DNA of 50,491 nt, taken from Thamnocephalis sphaerospora. Lineage: Eukaryota; Zoopagomycota; Zoopagomycetes; Zoopagales; Sigmoideomycetaceae. The notes beneath the pieces were generated by a model. That model was not told the origin of the DNA and ran no database searches. It was given only the letters and a program-made list of their open reading frames with translations. The stretch is from contig KZ992468.1 of the NCBI GenBank assembly GCA_003614735.1, forward strand, positions 1-50,491, read 5' to 3'. Numbering within the stretch: the first letter of the stretch is position 1; every line of letters starts with the position of its first letter. Positions 1 through 12,406 of the stretch are shown here, piece by piece. The position numbers were made by a program, and so were the translations under genes.

Positions 1-713
1 GGGGGGAGCGAGAGAGAGAGAGAGAGAGCGCGCGCAAGCGAGCGAGTAAGCAAGCGAGTGGGGCAGCGTGGAAAGAGACCGTCTGCTGCACCACATGGCG
101 ACGAGCGTCCAAGTAGACTGGCGACGCACCACGCGGTGCTTGCCTTCCTCCGCCTGGCGTTTCGACGTCCAGCTCGAATCGGCACTGCCAAGGGTCACTC
201 AACAGGCCAACGGCGCACATGCGTCACTTGCCGCTCGCCGTTTGCCGCGTGGCCAGTCGGCGCGGCCGTAATGTGCGCTCGTTGGTGCAGCCCTGCAGGA
301 GAGTACCACCATCGCCCGTAGCTTCTTCCTGTTTAGGCTGCTGCATCGCCTTGCTGGGACACCCCACCCAACTCGTCGCTGCGGCCGTGATCAGACACGA
401 TAACGCATATTTGCCCGCCCGTAAGCATGCTGGCACGACAGCCGCCTGTATGTTTGGTGAGCGCAAGCGAAAAAAATGCATCCATTTTAAGAGAGAAAAG
501 CGTAAGGCGAGACCACAAGAGGAGAGCCACGGTTGTCGCGGAGGAAAGGCCGGATCGGCAGCCCGCTCGGCCGCAGCGTGCACTTGTGCTGCGCTAGCGT
601 CCACGGTGATAACCAGTACAAAAGGCGTCGGTCGGGCTGCCGCCATTGCCGCATCACATGCAGCAGACCGCAGCGGATACGAGCCAGCGCCAGCAGGTGA
701 GCGGCGTGCCGTT
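1..713. other. Intergenic, no supported gene
   Basis: No open frame here shows a recognisable family or plausible splice structure. The first ~58 bases are purine-rich with a GA dinucleotide run. The remainder is GC-rich and lies downstream of the adenylate kinase stop codon, so part is probably its 3' UTR. Confidence 0.5.
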
Positions 714-1877
<1,164 letters not shown>

Positions 1878-2752
1878 GGCGACTAAAGAGCAAATATAGG
1901 CTGCGTGTAGAGCAGAGCGGTATGCGGAGGGGGCGTAGCGGGGCGCAGTACGAAGAACGGCAGGCAGTAGCAGGCAGCGGAAAGAGAAGGTGTCTGGGGA
2001 TCGGAGCGTCGGGTCGGTGGTGGCAAGTGATCCGGTAGGCAACGGAACGCGAGTTGGAAGAGCTGGGAAAACCCCAGCGACGGTCTTGGCCGGGATCCTC
2101 TGCTTTTATGACGCCGCCGGACCGGCGTTCTCGCGCGCGCGCGTGCGCACGCGTTCGCCAGCATCTCCGCGGCCGATAATCGCGTACATCCGTTCACTTC
2201 ATGTGCCACCCAAGGCGACAAGGCTAATGAGGTCGCAGATCCACAGGCCGATACGCGCTGCGTGTCTGCATGGTCCTCGGAGTAGCGTGCTGCCGCTGCC
2301 GTCGCCGCCCTGCGCTGGCTAGTGGTAAAGCGTCTCGCTGCTCTGCAACGTGGAATCACATGTCGATAGACGGGCTGGCCCACGTGCCGTCTGCCACCAC
2401 AGAGGGTCGTCATCGTCGGCTGCGCATCCGCTTGCGCACTCACCAAGCTGCGGGCTGTCCGTGCGCCAGTGGACCAACACAGCATGGCCGCTTGCTGTAG
2501 CACCGCGATCGCACATGGCACTCGGCGGCGCATGGGTGCGCGTGTGGATGTGCTAATACTCCGACAGAGGCAACGTAGATGCCCCGGTCGTCATAATGTC
2601 CGCTCATGCCGAATGGGTGCCCGACAACGTGCTGCTCTGCCCGGCTTCATGGCCCATAAACTGGCACCTAAACAAGCGGCATCGCCAATGTGCTAGCATC
2701 CACGTCCTTAACCGTCAGGCGAGCGTTGCCCACGGAACATTGAGTGCCGCGC

Positions 2753-2798
<46 letters not shown>

Positions 2799-3086
2799 AA
2801 AACGCACCCATTTGGTGGAAAGCAGCTAAGCGTGTGCACGTGACCCTATCATAGTCCACAGTGCCAAATGTCTAGCCCTCGACGCCTGGTTTCGAGTGCC
2901 AAGCGTCTGGCGTACACAACGATATACCTGGCCACTCGGGCTGCTCGTGTGTGTCAAGTCTTTGTTCTGGCGCCCTCAGCTGGCAAAGAAGGTAATATGT
3001 CGCACCGCTATCGCACAGATGACGTCCACAACTCGCTCGTCGCCTCTTGAGCGTGTGATTTATGTAATATAGCGGTGCATGCTAGT
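1878..3086. other. Intergenic between ADK1 and fungalysin
   Basis: Contains the ADK1 promoter/leader (CT-rich on the coding strand near 1880-2050), a long GT dinucleotide array near 2755-2797, and the 3' flank of the fungalysin gene. Long open frames on the minus strand (for example 1883-2533) have low-complexity Arg/Ser/Pro composition and no family signature, so I do not call them. Confidence 0.5.
2755..2797. repeat. (GT)n microsatellite
   Basis: About 21 uninterrupted GT units in the intergenic region between ADK1 and the fungalysin gene. Confidence 0.95.
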
Positions 3087-5237
3087 TTATTTGGATGCAG
3101 TAGCGCCGGCACCGCTGGCAGGGGCTTTCTGGCACCATTCTGGCAGAGAATGGTCCTCGGTAATCCCGCCGCGCTCCATCTTCGCCTTGAGACCGAGACC
3201 ACGCGCTGCAAATCCGGCCCAGATCCTGCAATGGTGCGCACCCTTTGTGATTCTAAACTCAGACTCAATGATGGCGTTGCGTGCCTCGGTAAAAGTTGGG
3301 TTACATGGCTGCAACTTGAATGCATTGATGACCAGCAACATTGCTAGCGTGTTGCCCTTGCTGAGATCTGGCCGATCATATGCCTCGGTATATCCCAGCG
3401 CGTCGACTAGGTTCCAGTACACCTCCCACAGCATGGTGGTCCAGACGTTGCCGATGTAATGCTTATCATTGCTGCCAAGAATGTAGCCGTAGGCAGTCGG
3501 GTTGAGCTTCTTGCCGGTAGTGTACATGTATCTGCGCGGATGCTTAAAGTGAAGGTACGTGCCGTAATCCCGTGGTGTATCGCGCCTGTCGGTGCTCTTT
3601 GCCGTCTGCAAGATGGCAAAAAAGTCGCTCCAACCTTCTGCCATACCCATAGCCTCGGTGGTTATTAGACAGTCGTCTCGATGGCTCCCGCTTGTCAAGC
3701 GATCGGAAAGGCCGTGACTATACTCGTGAATAATGACTTGGTTGTCGAGGCTGCCATCACGAAGCTGCTGGCCATTGCTAGAAGGGCCTACATGCATTTC
3801 AGACCGCTCGCCATCGGGCTCTAACGTGAAATAGGCGTTATTGGGTATCCCCGCGTCCTGTGCGTAAGCCCAGACGGCATCTTTCTCCTCGCCTTTCCCG
3901 GAAAAGTTGATTTCCTGAAAGTTACCCGCCGCCTCATTGAATCCATAGCGGAACAGCAGACCATGCTCCATGTTGTTGATGTAAAATAGATTGGTGATGC
4001 CAGCGTCCTTGTGCAGTCTCGGGTCCTTTTGCAGATCCAGCGGAAAGTCAAACTGTCCACTGGCCGACTCGGCCATTGTTTCGGTCTCTTTGCCGGACGC
4101 GTCTTTTTCCTGTACCATTGCAAGCACATTGTTGCCAGATGTATCGTAATCCACACCGTCTCCTCCGTACGAGTGCCAGCCTTCAGGCCACACCACCTTG
4201 TCCTCTTGAAACGGAATAAGCGTGCGGTCGGATGAAAGCGGGCTGGCACTGTTGGCCTTTATCACGTTGTAGCTAGTAGAGCTGGATGATTTGTCATATA
4301 GCGCGACCACGCGCGTGCCGTCGGCTGATATGTGTGCACGGTAAGAGTGGGTGCCGATTCTGACGGAAAACTTCCAGGTAGCCTCGAGCACGCCTGCCCT
4401 GGTGTGCACATAGAACTGCTCCACTCGAACGTCCTTGTGCACGCTTGGAACGCCCTTGAGCACATAGTATACCTTCTTGCGAGCGGTGGCTGGCACACTA
4501 GTCAAGATGAGCTTGCTGACGTCCACTTGTATCTTGATGTAGTTGGCCAGTGTGTTGAATGCAACATTAGGCTTTACAAAACGACTGGATGACGCGCCAG
4601 TCCACAGAATCATCTTGGAGGCATCCCGGCCCTTGTAGGAGCCGTCTTCGTAGGAGACCACGCGACCATCGCTGCCGATGTTGACCATAACGCCGCCGTT
4701 CTGAACCTTGATGCCTGCCACGTTCTGGTCGAGGTAAACGTGCATGATGCCAAGGCTTTCGGTTGTGTAGGTGCGCGCAACTGTGAATCCGTTGTCCTGG
4801 ACGCCAAGCTGCGAGCGGGCAAACGCAAGTGCAGCATTCAGCAGGTTAGCAGCGGCGGTAGGGTTTGCCTTTTGCTGCTTTAGTAGTGGAGAGAAAGTGA
4901 TCGACTCGTACTTGAAGGGCGCGTCGAGCAAAATGTTTGGAGTCACAGCGTCAGGTGCATTGGGCGGTTGAGCAGCCAGCGGCTGATTAGGTGCTGCACC
5001 AGGCACAGGGTCGGATGTAGGCGGCTTTTGAACACCCGGTGCTGAATGGTTGGGAACGGATGCTTGAGGATTTTGTAGCGGTGCTTTTGCCATAGGCACC
5101 TGAGGAGTTTGTGGTAAAGGTTGCGCAGGTATGGCGCTAATGTCTTTTGCGTAGCATATTCCAGCAGCACTGAGGGCGGCCAGCACGCTCAGTGCAAGTT
5201 GGGCGTTTATACGCATGCTGAGGGAACTAGGTGCCAC
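3087..5237 (-). CDS. Fungalysin, M36 zinc metalloprotease (secreted)
   Basis: Single-exon 716-aa secreted protease of family M36. An N-terminal signal peptide is visible. The second Met (ATG at 5219, MRINAQLALSVLAAL...) gives a more typical signal than the annotated first Met at 5237, so the true start may be 5219. After it comes a Pro/Gln/Ala-rich stretch (about residues 35-95), then the FTP-like propeptide and the catalytic domain. The zinc site is intact: HEYSH at residues 504-508 (bases 3728-3714) and the third ligand Glu in MAEGWSDF at residue 534, 26 residues after the second His as in other fungalysins. It should be secreted as a zymogen and cleave extracellular protein. The gene is intronless, unlike its housekeeping neighbours. 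Upstream, 1.5 kb separates it from the divergent LPMO 1. Confidence 0.95.
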   Translation of the reverse strand: MAPSSLSMRINAQLALSVLAALSAAGICYAKDISAIPAQPLPQTPQVPMAKAPLQNPQASVPNHSAPGVQKPPTSDPVPGAAPNQPLAAQPPNAPDAVTPNILLDAPFKYESITFSPLLKQQKANPTAAANLLNAALAFARSQLGVQDNGFTVARTYTTESLGIMHVYLDQNVAGIKVQNGGVMVNIGSDGRVVSYEDGSYKGRDASKMILWTGASSSRFVKPNVAFNTLANYIKIQVDVSKLILTSVPATARKKVYYVLKGVPSVHKDVRVEQFYVHTRAGVLEATWKFSVRIGTHSYRAHISADGTRVVALYDKSSSSTSYNVIKANSASPLSSDRTLIPFQEDKVVWPEGWHSYGGDGVDYDTSGNNVLAMVQEKDASGKETETMAESASGQFDFPLDLQKDPRLHKDAGITNLFYINNMEHGLLFRYGFNEAAGNFQEINFSGKGEEKDAVWAYAQDAGIPNNAYFTLEPDGERSEMHVGPSSNGQQLRDGSLDNQVIIHEYSHGLSDRLTSGSHRDDCLITTEAMGMAEGWSDFFAILQTAKSTDRRDTPRDYGTYLHFKHPRRYMYTTGKKLNPTAYGYILGSNDKHYIGNVWTTMLWEVYWNLVDALGYTEAYDRPDLSKGNTLAMLLVINAFKLQPCNPTFTEARNAIIESEFRITKGAHHCRIWAGFAARGLGLKAKMERGGITEDHSLPEWCQKAPASGAGATASK

Positions 5238-6718
5238 TTTGGCTCGCGAAGTTGATGTATCGGTTGAGTTGATGCGAGCGACGGCAAACTATGCAAAAAG
5301 TAAAGGGTGTACCGGTAGCTAAGACGTGGAGACTGGTTGCAACGCCGCTGTGTGTGCAGGATGCCGGCGTTTTAATAGCGCCTGGCTCGAGTTGGACCAT
5401 GCTTTCCCTACTCGGCTCAGTGCCCGGCGCGCCGACGTCCCCGGTGTTGTTTTTTCTAATGTTTCAGCGCATAAGAGCGTAGATGTAGCGATATTGATTG
5501 CCGCACATGATGCAACCAAACAGTGGCCCATGTTGCAAAGACATATTGAGTGCCTTGATACGTTACCGCAGGCTATATTGAAAGCACATTGGCGCCACAT
5601 AAATCGAGGGATATGCGGGCTAAATAAGACGACGCTCAGTAGCATACACATTGGCATCGTGCTACAGATCGCCAGATGGAGACAGTCTGGGGAAAGCGCA
5701 TTGACCTACACATGACAAGCATCTGTTTTTTCGCGCATTTGCTTTGCGCACATAACAATCGAATGCTTCTTAGCTCGGCGCACATCTTTAGCTAGCATAG
5801 TCTCTCCAACGACTACAGACCACATGCTGCTCGCCTGCTCATCATCATAATGATCTGGCCAAGTATTGCCGTAGATTGCACCAAGCTACGCTGGATGCAA
5901 CTATAAGCGCTTGAAGTATAAAAGTACCTATACCTTTGGTGCTGTCCAACCATTTAACCAACTTGCCTGCCTTACCAACTTCAATATTTTGCATTGTACC
6001 GCCGGATGTGCGCTGTATGGGTCGCCATAAATATTGTTCTGTCAAGCGTATGTATTAGTGCGCGCCACTTCACACACCACAGGGTCGCACTAGCGTTTGA
6101 GCGTGATGCACCAACACACGCTACCGCCTATGCTATCGTGGGTTTACTGCAACACCAGGTTGGATACGCGTCACTGGCGTGGGTCATGGTACAAAGCTTT
6201 GGCGGTGTCATGTGTCAGCAAATCCCAATAGCAGCAGCACATGGAAGTAGGGTAACAGGCGGAGACATGGTGCTGATGAGGAGCCCGCGTCGACACCGTG
6301 TGTTGGCCCCGCATCCGTGCAACAGGCACTAGCGCGCATGCATGTGCATACCAGATATGTAAAAAGCTGTAGCATTGCATCATCACTCCTGTGCCAACCT
6401 TTTGTCGTCAACGGCTGCGGTCGCATCTTGGCGACTATGTGCCCATGACTCAACCGTGCTAGTGGTACTCTAGTGTGACGCCTACCTCTAGGCTGAAAGG
6501 CGAGCATACCCCACTGCTGCTACTGCCGGTGCCGGTGCTGGTGCCGGTGCCGATGCCGGTGCTGCGTTGGCGTCGACATAAATGCAAGGTCGGCCGCTAC
6601 AGTCCGCACAGCTGCCCTGTCTGCCAGCCCGCCTTTTCACTCGAGTCTTTTCCAACGCCGACGCCGCAAGTCAGCCGCACCCTTACGCCACGATTGTTAT
6701 CCACACGCCTAGCTAGTT
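5238..6718. other. Divergent promoter region, fungalysin / LPMO 1
   Basis: About 1.5 kb between two divergent secreted-protein genes. On the minus strand a TATA-like CTATTAAAAC lies near 5370-5380. On the plus strand there is ATAAAT near 6578, 140 nt before the LPMO 1 ATG, preceded by a GCCGGT-type repeat. Open frames here (for example 5326-5715) lack signatures and are not called. Confidence 0.45.
6520..6563. repeat. GCCGGT-type hexamer repeat upstream of LPMO 1
   Basis: Imperfect tandem array of GCCGGT/GCTGGT/GCCGAT units, ending about 15 nt before the likely TATA-like element of the LPMO 1 gene. Confidence 0.8.
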
Positions 6719-7705
6719 ATGATGAATGCTTCTACCGCCTTTTACGCTATTCTCGCCGCGCTGGTCGCGTCCGCGCTCATCCCTATGTCGGCCGATGCTC
6801 ACATGAACATCTACCAGCCGCTGCCACGCGAGCACAAGAATCTGCCAGGCACTCCCAGGATCGATTATGACATTACGAATCCAGTAAAGGCGATTTGCGG
6901 TGGCAAGCCGGCCGGCCCGATTGCAGCTATCTATGCAGCCGGCTCATCCATCGACGTCAAAATTGAAGGTAGTACGCCACACGATGGCGGGCACTGTCAG
7001 TTTGCCCTTTCCTACGACGGCGGCAAGACATTTGTTGTGCTTAGGGACGTGGTTGGAAACTGCATAACCGGCTCGCGCGAATACAGCGTATTGCTTCCGG
7101 CTGATGTTCCGTCGGCAAACAACGCCGTCTTTGCCTGGGCTTGGATCAACGCCACCGGCAACCGCGAGTACTACATGAACTGCGCCGATGTCATCATCAA
7201 AGGTTCGCCAAACGGCAAGCTCACCGGCAAGAAGCTCCTTGTGGCCAATATTCTTGGCGCCGTTACGGTGCCAGAATGGGGTACGGGCACTGATCGCGTC
7301 GGTCCGACTCTGCTTGCCTCGCGCCCTAGCGTCACTGTTGGCGCTGGCGGCACCATCCTTCAGGGCACGCCTGGATACTACGATGGCAAGAGCGGTGGCA
7401 TTCCAGCAAACTCAGGCACGCCAACTAGCAGTGTACCAGTTCCGCAGTCGAAGTCAGCTCCGGTTTTGAGTGCGGCAATGAAGAGTGCAGATCGCGCGCA
7501 AAGTGCACTGCAAGTTGCAAGCGCACCCAAGGTATCTGAAGCATCTCTGCCATCCGCCGTACCCACAGCTCCGGCCAGCCCGGAAACGCCAACCATATTA
7601 TCAGCTCCTTATATCCCCATAATCGCAGCGAATGCAGCTGGCGAAGGTGGCTCGCAACCAACAAAGTGCCAGGGGCCAAAGCGCAAGTGCCCTAGGAAGG
7701 CTTGA
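6719..7705 (+). CDS. AA11-type lytic polysaccharide monooxygenase 1
   Basis: Intronless gene for a 328-aa secreted copper enzyme. Two Met codons start it (6719, 6722). The signal peptide ends at ADA so that mature protein begins His-Met-Asn; the N-terminal His (residue 28) is the first copper-brace ligand. The second brace His lies in TPHDGGHCQF (His88, mature 61), close to the position in characterised AA11. The AA11-type block FAWAWINATGNREYYMNC holds the likely axial Tyr. AA11 enzymes oxidatively cleave chitin; the substrate here is inferred. After the catalytic domain (to about residue 215) comes a Ser/Pro/Ala-rich tail ending in a Cys/Lys-rich peptide (CQGPKRKCPRK). Paralogues of this gene lie at 18084 and 19971. 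Confidence 0.9.
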   Translation: MMNASTAFYAILAALVASALIPMSADAHMNIYQPLPREHKNLPGTPRIDYDITNPVKAICGGKPAGPIAAIYAAGSSIDVKIEGSTPHDGGHCQFALSYDGGKTFVVLRDVVGNCITGSREYSVLLPADVPSANNAVFAWAWINATGNREYYMNCADVIIKGSPNGKLTGKKLLVANILGAVTVPEWGTGTDRVGPTLLASRPSVTVGAGGTILQGTPGYYDGKSGGIPANSGTPTSSVPVPQSKSAPVLSAAMKSADRAQSALQVASAPKVSEASLPSAVPTAPASPETPTILSAPYIPIIAANAAGEGGSQPTKCQGPKRKCPRKA

Positions 7706-8147
7706 AAATGCACTGGTCTGCGTAGCATACCCCTTTACGCGCAGCTCGTTCCTATCGTCTATGACCAACTAGCTCTTGGTGCTTGTTTGAACAAGAAATG
7801 AAGTAAACAATGGCTACCCAATGCTTTGTAATGCCCGGCAGTCCTTGCACCGGTCAAGATGACCGAAAGGGGTTTACGCAGCCGATGTTACTTTTTGTGC
7901 GCCGACATGCTATGCAAGGCAGCATTCGTGGCATCGTATGATATACAGAATATGCCACCGCTGCCTTTTCAGGTTTGTGGCTTTTCGTTGCGTGCGTCAC
8001 ATGTGTGTATCGCCACTTGGCGCCAAAGTTTAGGCACAATACCGATTCGCTACAAGTCGAATTGTGGCCAGTCAGTTAAATAGCTTGGCATCCACGTCTG
8101 TAGACACTGACGTAGCTGCCACCTTTTGCAGATTCTTTGCACTCACT
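7706..8147. other. Intergenic LPMO 1 to VID27
   Basis: 3' flank of LPMO 1 and the 5' flank of VID27. No coding sequence, RNA gene or clear TATA box recognised. Confidence 0.5.
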
Positions 8148-11100
8148 ATGCTCAAGTCACTCGGCAACCTCATTTGGGGCCAGCAAGACCCAACCGTGGT
8201 CCGCCTAACTTCTGGCCAGCTGTTCTCGCGTGCCGGAAAGGATGGCGGACTTGCGCTGCAACTTGTGTACGTGCACTGCCGGTGCCACTCAGCGTCTGCG
8301 TCGCCTGTGCTTATCCTCTGTGCCAGCTTCAAGGACGCCCAGGCTAGCATTCGCTCCACCTCTGCGCCGCATCAGTACCAGCTGGTTATCTCGCGCGTGT
8401 ACGAGGAGGGCGAGGAAGAACTGCTGCAGGAGCAGGGCATAGGTAGGCATACAGTCGGCACCGTTGCTGCTGCTGCTGTCGCACCACACGCTCATTACGT
8501 CTGCAGATCTGGACGATGACTACGAATTCCTGCTCGACACGGCACTCCACATGCACGTGACGCAGGTGGACGGCACGTCTGCTTTTGTCTGGGACGACCT
8601 GACTGGGGTCAGTAGCGGTCGACAGCCTGCTGGCGAAGCGCTAGACGCTGACATGTCCGTTTTCCGGCGCAGGAACCGGGCGACAAGCTGCAGTTCATTG
8701 TCGACGAGGGCATTCCTCAGGCAAAGGTGACGGAGTTTGAACGTGCGGCACTACGCTGCATGTTCGAGCGGCAGTACGAGCGCCCAGGCAGCGAAGCCAC
8801 CGACGAGGATCTGGAGGCGCTCAAGTACAGGTGAGTGCCACGCACGCCTTCAAAGCAGTACGGTTGTACATTGTTTTCGTTTACACTATGGCTTCGCTCA
8901 GCAAACCAGCAGCCGATTCTTCGCAGGCTGCCAGTGCCTCCAGCGCGGCACAGACGTTGCAGCTGCCTGCCGTGCGTGACGCACCGACGGACAATGCCGA
9001 AGAAACGTGCAACTCGACCGCACAGCTGTTTCTCTTCAATCCCGAGACAGGCACCTTCCAGCTGCAGGCCAGAGAGGTGCACGCGCGGCTGATGCTGACG
9101 GCACCGTACGAGTGTAGGTGTATGCATGCGCTAGCGCTAGGATATGCATTGTCACGCTAACGCACTTGCGCCAGACTGGCTCTATGTGGAGAACGACACG
9201 CGTTGCTGGCTGCGTCAGGCCGTGGAGCCAGGCATGAATGCTGTTTTCAACAGGGTATGACTAGTAGTCAAGAGATAGGCCAAGGAGCAAACGAGATGCT
9301 AATATTGATAACAATGGCTTTTGCGCCATAATGCCTGCATCGTTGCTAATCTAGGAGCACGCGTCCTTTATCTGGTGTCAGTACGAAGGTGTGTATCAGC
9401 GTGCCGGATAGCTATTTACGATGAAGTTGATCGCTGACATGTGTATAACGTGTGCAAGACTCGGGCGAGGTCTTTTCGTGGTCGCTGCGTTTCCCCAACC
9501 CCGAAGACGAGACAACGTTCCGCGAGACGTTTAGCCGTTGTGCGTATGAGACCATGAACCGGGCAAAGTTTGCCAAAGTATCCAAGGTCGACCAGGAATA
9601 CCTGCTGGAGGCGTACCAAGAGGACGTCGAGATGACAGATGCAGAGCCACTCTCCGAAAGTAAGCCTTCATTTGCTGATCGCTGCACGCAGGAGTAACGC
9701 GGGGCATTGCATGTTTATTGACTCGTCTGATCATTCCGCTGCATTATCCACAGATGACGACGAGCGCAGTGATGAGGAGAGTGCAGCCGAGGAAGATACA
9801 GAGGAAGAGGAGGAAGCTGTAGACTCGGAGGAGGAGGAGGAGCGCTCAAACGCCCTTGGCAAGCAGGCCAAGAACAGTCAGCTGGCTGTTGGCTACAAGC
9901 ATGATCGGTCGTTTGTCGTGCGTGGCAACAAGATTGGCGTGTTCAAGCACACCGATAACAAGCTTCAGTTTAGCGCAGCCATCAATGACATCAAGACATT
10001 GGATGGAAAGGTGCTGAATCCGCAAAAGGTGTGTGGGCACAGGCGACGTTTGCAACAGTGGTCAAAACACTGGCTTACCAGTGCCGCTGTCACTGCTATT
10101 CCCCATCGTCTAGGTGATGCTTCACGAGGAGGACTCGGCCATGGTGATGATGGATCCGATGCAGGAGAACATGCTCTATAAAATGGATCTGGAATACGGC
10201 AAGGTGGTCGAGGAATGGCAGGTGCACGAGAGTGTACCATGCACTGCATTTGCGCCCGACACAAAGTATGCGCAGTTGACGCAGCAAAAGACACTGGTTG
10301 GCCTTTCGCACAACTCGCTCTACCGCATTGACCCGCGACTGAGCGGTCAGAAGCTAGTTGAAGATGAGTTCCGCACGTACAGCGGCAAGTACGGTTTCTC
10401 GTGTGTTGCAACCACGGAGCAAGGCTGGGCGGCGGTGGGCAACGAGAAGGGCGAAATCCGCCTATTCAACAAGCTGGGCATCATCGCCAAGGCAGCACTG
10501 CCGGCAATTGGCGATGCGATCCTCGGTCTAGACGTCACTGCGGATGGCCGCTGGCTGGTGGCCACCTGCCGCACCTACCTGCTATTGGTTGACTGTTGGA
10601 ACAAGCAGGAAAACATCAGCGGCTTCGTCAAAGGCTTCCCCAAGGATAAGAAGGTGCGTAGGACGAAGAAGGTGGCGTTTGGTGATGTCTCCACTAACGC
10701 ACGTCCCCTACTAGCCGGTGCCCAAGCGTCTGCAGCTGAAGCCGGAGCATGTAGCGTACATGGGCTCACAGGTATGTTGTAGCGGTTAGACGACAACTCG
10801 CATGGTGCTGATCCGCGCCATCCCTACAACCGACATCGACAACCGCAACACCCAATAGGTTTCCTTCACCGTCGCTCGCTTCAACACGGGCATCAATGAG
10901 CATGAGAAGACCATTGTGACCAGGTATGTAGCAATTGCGCGCATGGCGCGCATCCCTGCCGACAGCAAGCTCAGCGCCTGTTTGTTGTCAGCACGGGGCC
11001 GTATGTCATTACGTGGAACTTCCGTCGCGTCAAGCAGGGCAAGCTGTACGACTATCAAATCAAGCAGTACGACGAGAATGTCGTTGCCGACAACTTCAAG

Positions 11101-11312
11101 TATGGCCAGGACCGCAACATTATTGTTGCGCTGCCCGATGATGTGCAGATGGCTGCCAAGCGCAACCTCAACTCGCCAAAGAAGGTTTTGCAGACCCCGA
11201 GCAAGGTGAGCGGCGCTTTGTTGGCTATAGGGTGGAACTGAGCACTGACACAGGGATTGCCGGGCTACAGAGCCTGCGCTCGCGCTCCAACATTGTCAAC
11301 ACGCCGTACTGA
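8148..11312 (+). CDS. VID27: VID27-like vacuolar import and degradation protein
   Basis: Fourteen exons: 8148-8266, 8327-8442, 8507-8607, 8673-8830, 8902-9113, 9175-9254, 9355-9388, 9459-9659, 9754-10028, 10114-10653, 10715-10771, 10859-10923, 10992-11205, 11271-11312. All junctions keep frame, giving 737 aa, near the family's usual 700-800. The start MLKSLGNLIWG resembles the Vid27 N-terminus. A PH-like middle part (LFLFNPETGTFQLQ) and a strongly acidic Glu/Asp stretch (about residues 343-372) precede the C-terminal beta-propeller domain (RSFVVRGNKIGVFKH, GWAAVGNEKGEIRLF, GPYVITWNFRRVKQG). In yeast the protein is linked to vacuolar import and degradation of fructose-1,6-bisphosphatase; its biochemical role is poorly known. 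Exon 7 is only 34 nt. Confidence 0.93.
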
Positions 11313-11474
11313 GCAAGCGCTATTCTGTGGGTACATGTGCGTTGCAGCCACCGTACCGGCAGGCATGTTGGGCATTGCACCCTTTGCGATGCCCGGTACA
11401 CATTGGCCAGATAAACATAATGTTTGCAAAGAGTGCATGACAAGCTGTTTCAAACGCGTCCATTGCTTGTGTCA

Positions 11475-12406
11475 TCACCACTTTTCGTTATCATCGGCTG
11501 ATTTACGACCATTGGGACGTATTGCTTTGGGCGAGCGCGCGTAGCCGCTCATAGCATCAAAGGGTACCGATACCAGTATCAGCCAAAACCAATCGATCGG
11601 GATGCCTACAGCTGGCATGAGGATGAGGTAGGCTAGCGAAGATATGGTGTGCAGCAGCATAAGCGTGAGCAGCCGAACGATTTGCTATAGTGACAGTGTT
11701 AGCGTTGTATCGCATGCTAAAGCTGTGCTGGCCATGCTTCGTACCGTGCGCTTCAGCGACAGGTCATGGGTGTGGCTTTCGCACACTGCTGCTTGTGTGG
11801 TCAGCCACGCGCAAGACATCGTCTCCAATGCAGTCAACGCGATGGGCACCGTATCAAGAAATGGCGATGCAATGGCCATGCGAGTAGCTACCATTATAAA
11901 GATGATGAGATTCACGAGGTATGAAAGATTGCGGATGCTTTTAGCTTTCTTCCTGCTCTCTAGTATCTCATCCATAGACTCTATCCTAATGATGCAAGTG
12001 ATTAGCAGCCCGAGTTCTGCGCAGCGCCCGGTCGTGCTCACCACTGCTGCATAATGGTGATCATCAGTATCTTGCGCGCGCCCACAATAAACTGGTCCAG
12101 CGGCCAAACCCACATGTCGCCGGAAAAAAGCAGAATGTACGAAGCAGCGTTCACTACCGTTGATGCTGTCAGCGGCACAGTTGGGCCCATCCGCCGCCGC
12201 CGCCGCCGCCGTGCGTGCGTGTACTTACGAGCCGCAAGAAAGCACAAGGCCGTGAGCACAAGCAGGTGGAAACGTCGGCGTATCATCCAGGTGACATGGC
12301 TAACGATGGCAAGCACGTTGAGTACTAGTGTGATGATGTCGAATGCAAGAGAAACCTGCGGACTCAGAGGCAGAGGAAGTAGGCCGTAGGGGATTTTTAA
12401 GATCAT
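11475..12406 (-). CDS. Multi-pass membrane protein, family not recognised
   Basis: Exons at 12406-12229, 12165-12042, 11985-11745 and 11684-11475 splice in frame with good signals (GTGAGC donor with GCTAATCAC branch; GTACGA donor with GCTAACAC branch), giving about 250 aa from the Met at 12406. Hydrophobic segments include FDIITLVLNVLAIVSHV, FHLLVLTALCFLAA, YLVNLIIFIMVATRM, LLHTISSLAYLILM and IDWFWLILVSVPFDAM: about five or six transmembrane helices, with a short charged C-terminus. I do not recognise the family. The 5' end is uncertain: the first frame stays open to 12805, and an acceptor-like CCGCAG precedes VSLAFD, so upstream coding exons are likely. A CCG array lies in intron 1 (about 12191-12210). 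Confidence 0.6.

Noticed and set aside
1883-2533. 216-codon minus-strand open frame upstream of ADK1
   Set aside because: Arg/Ser/Pro-rich low complexity overlapping the likely ADK1 leader; no motif.
2755-2797. Dinucleotide and triplet arrays as CRISPR or functional repeats
   Set aside because: Simple microsatellites with no unique spacers.
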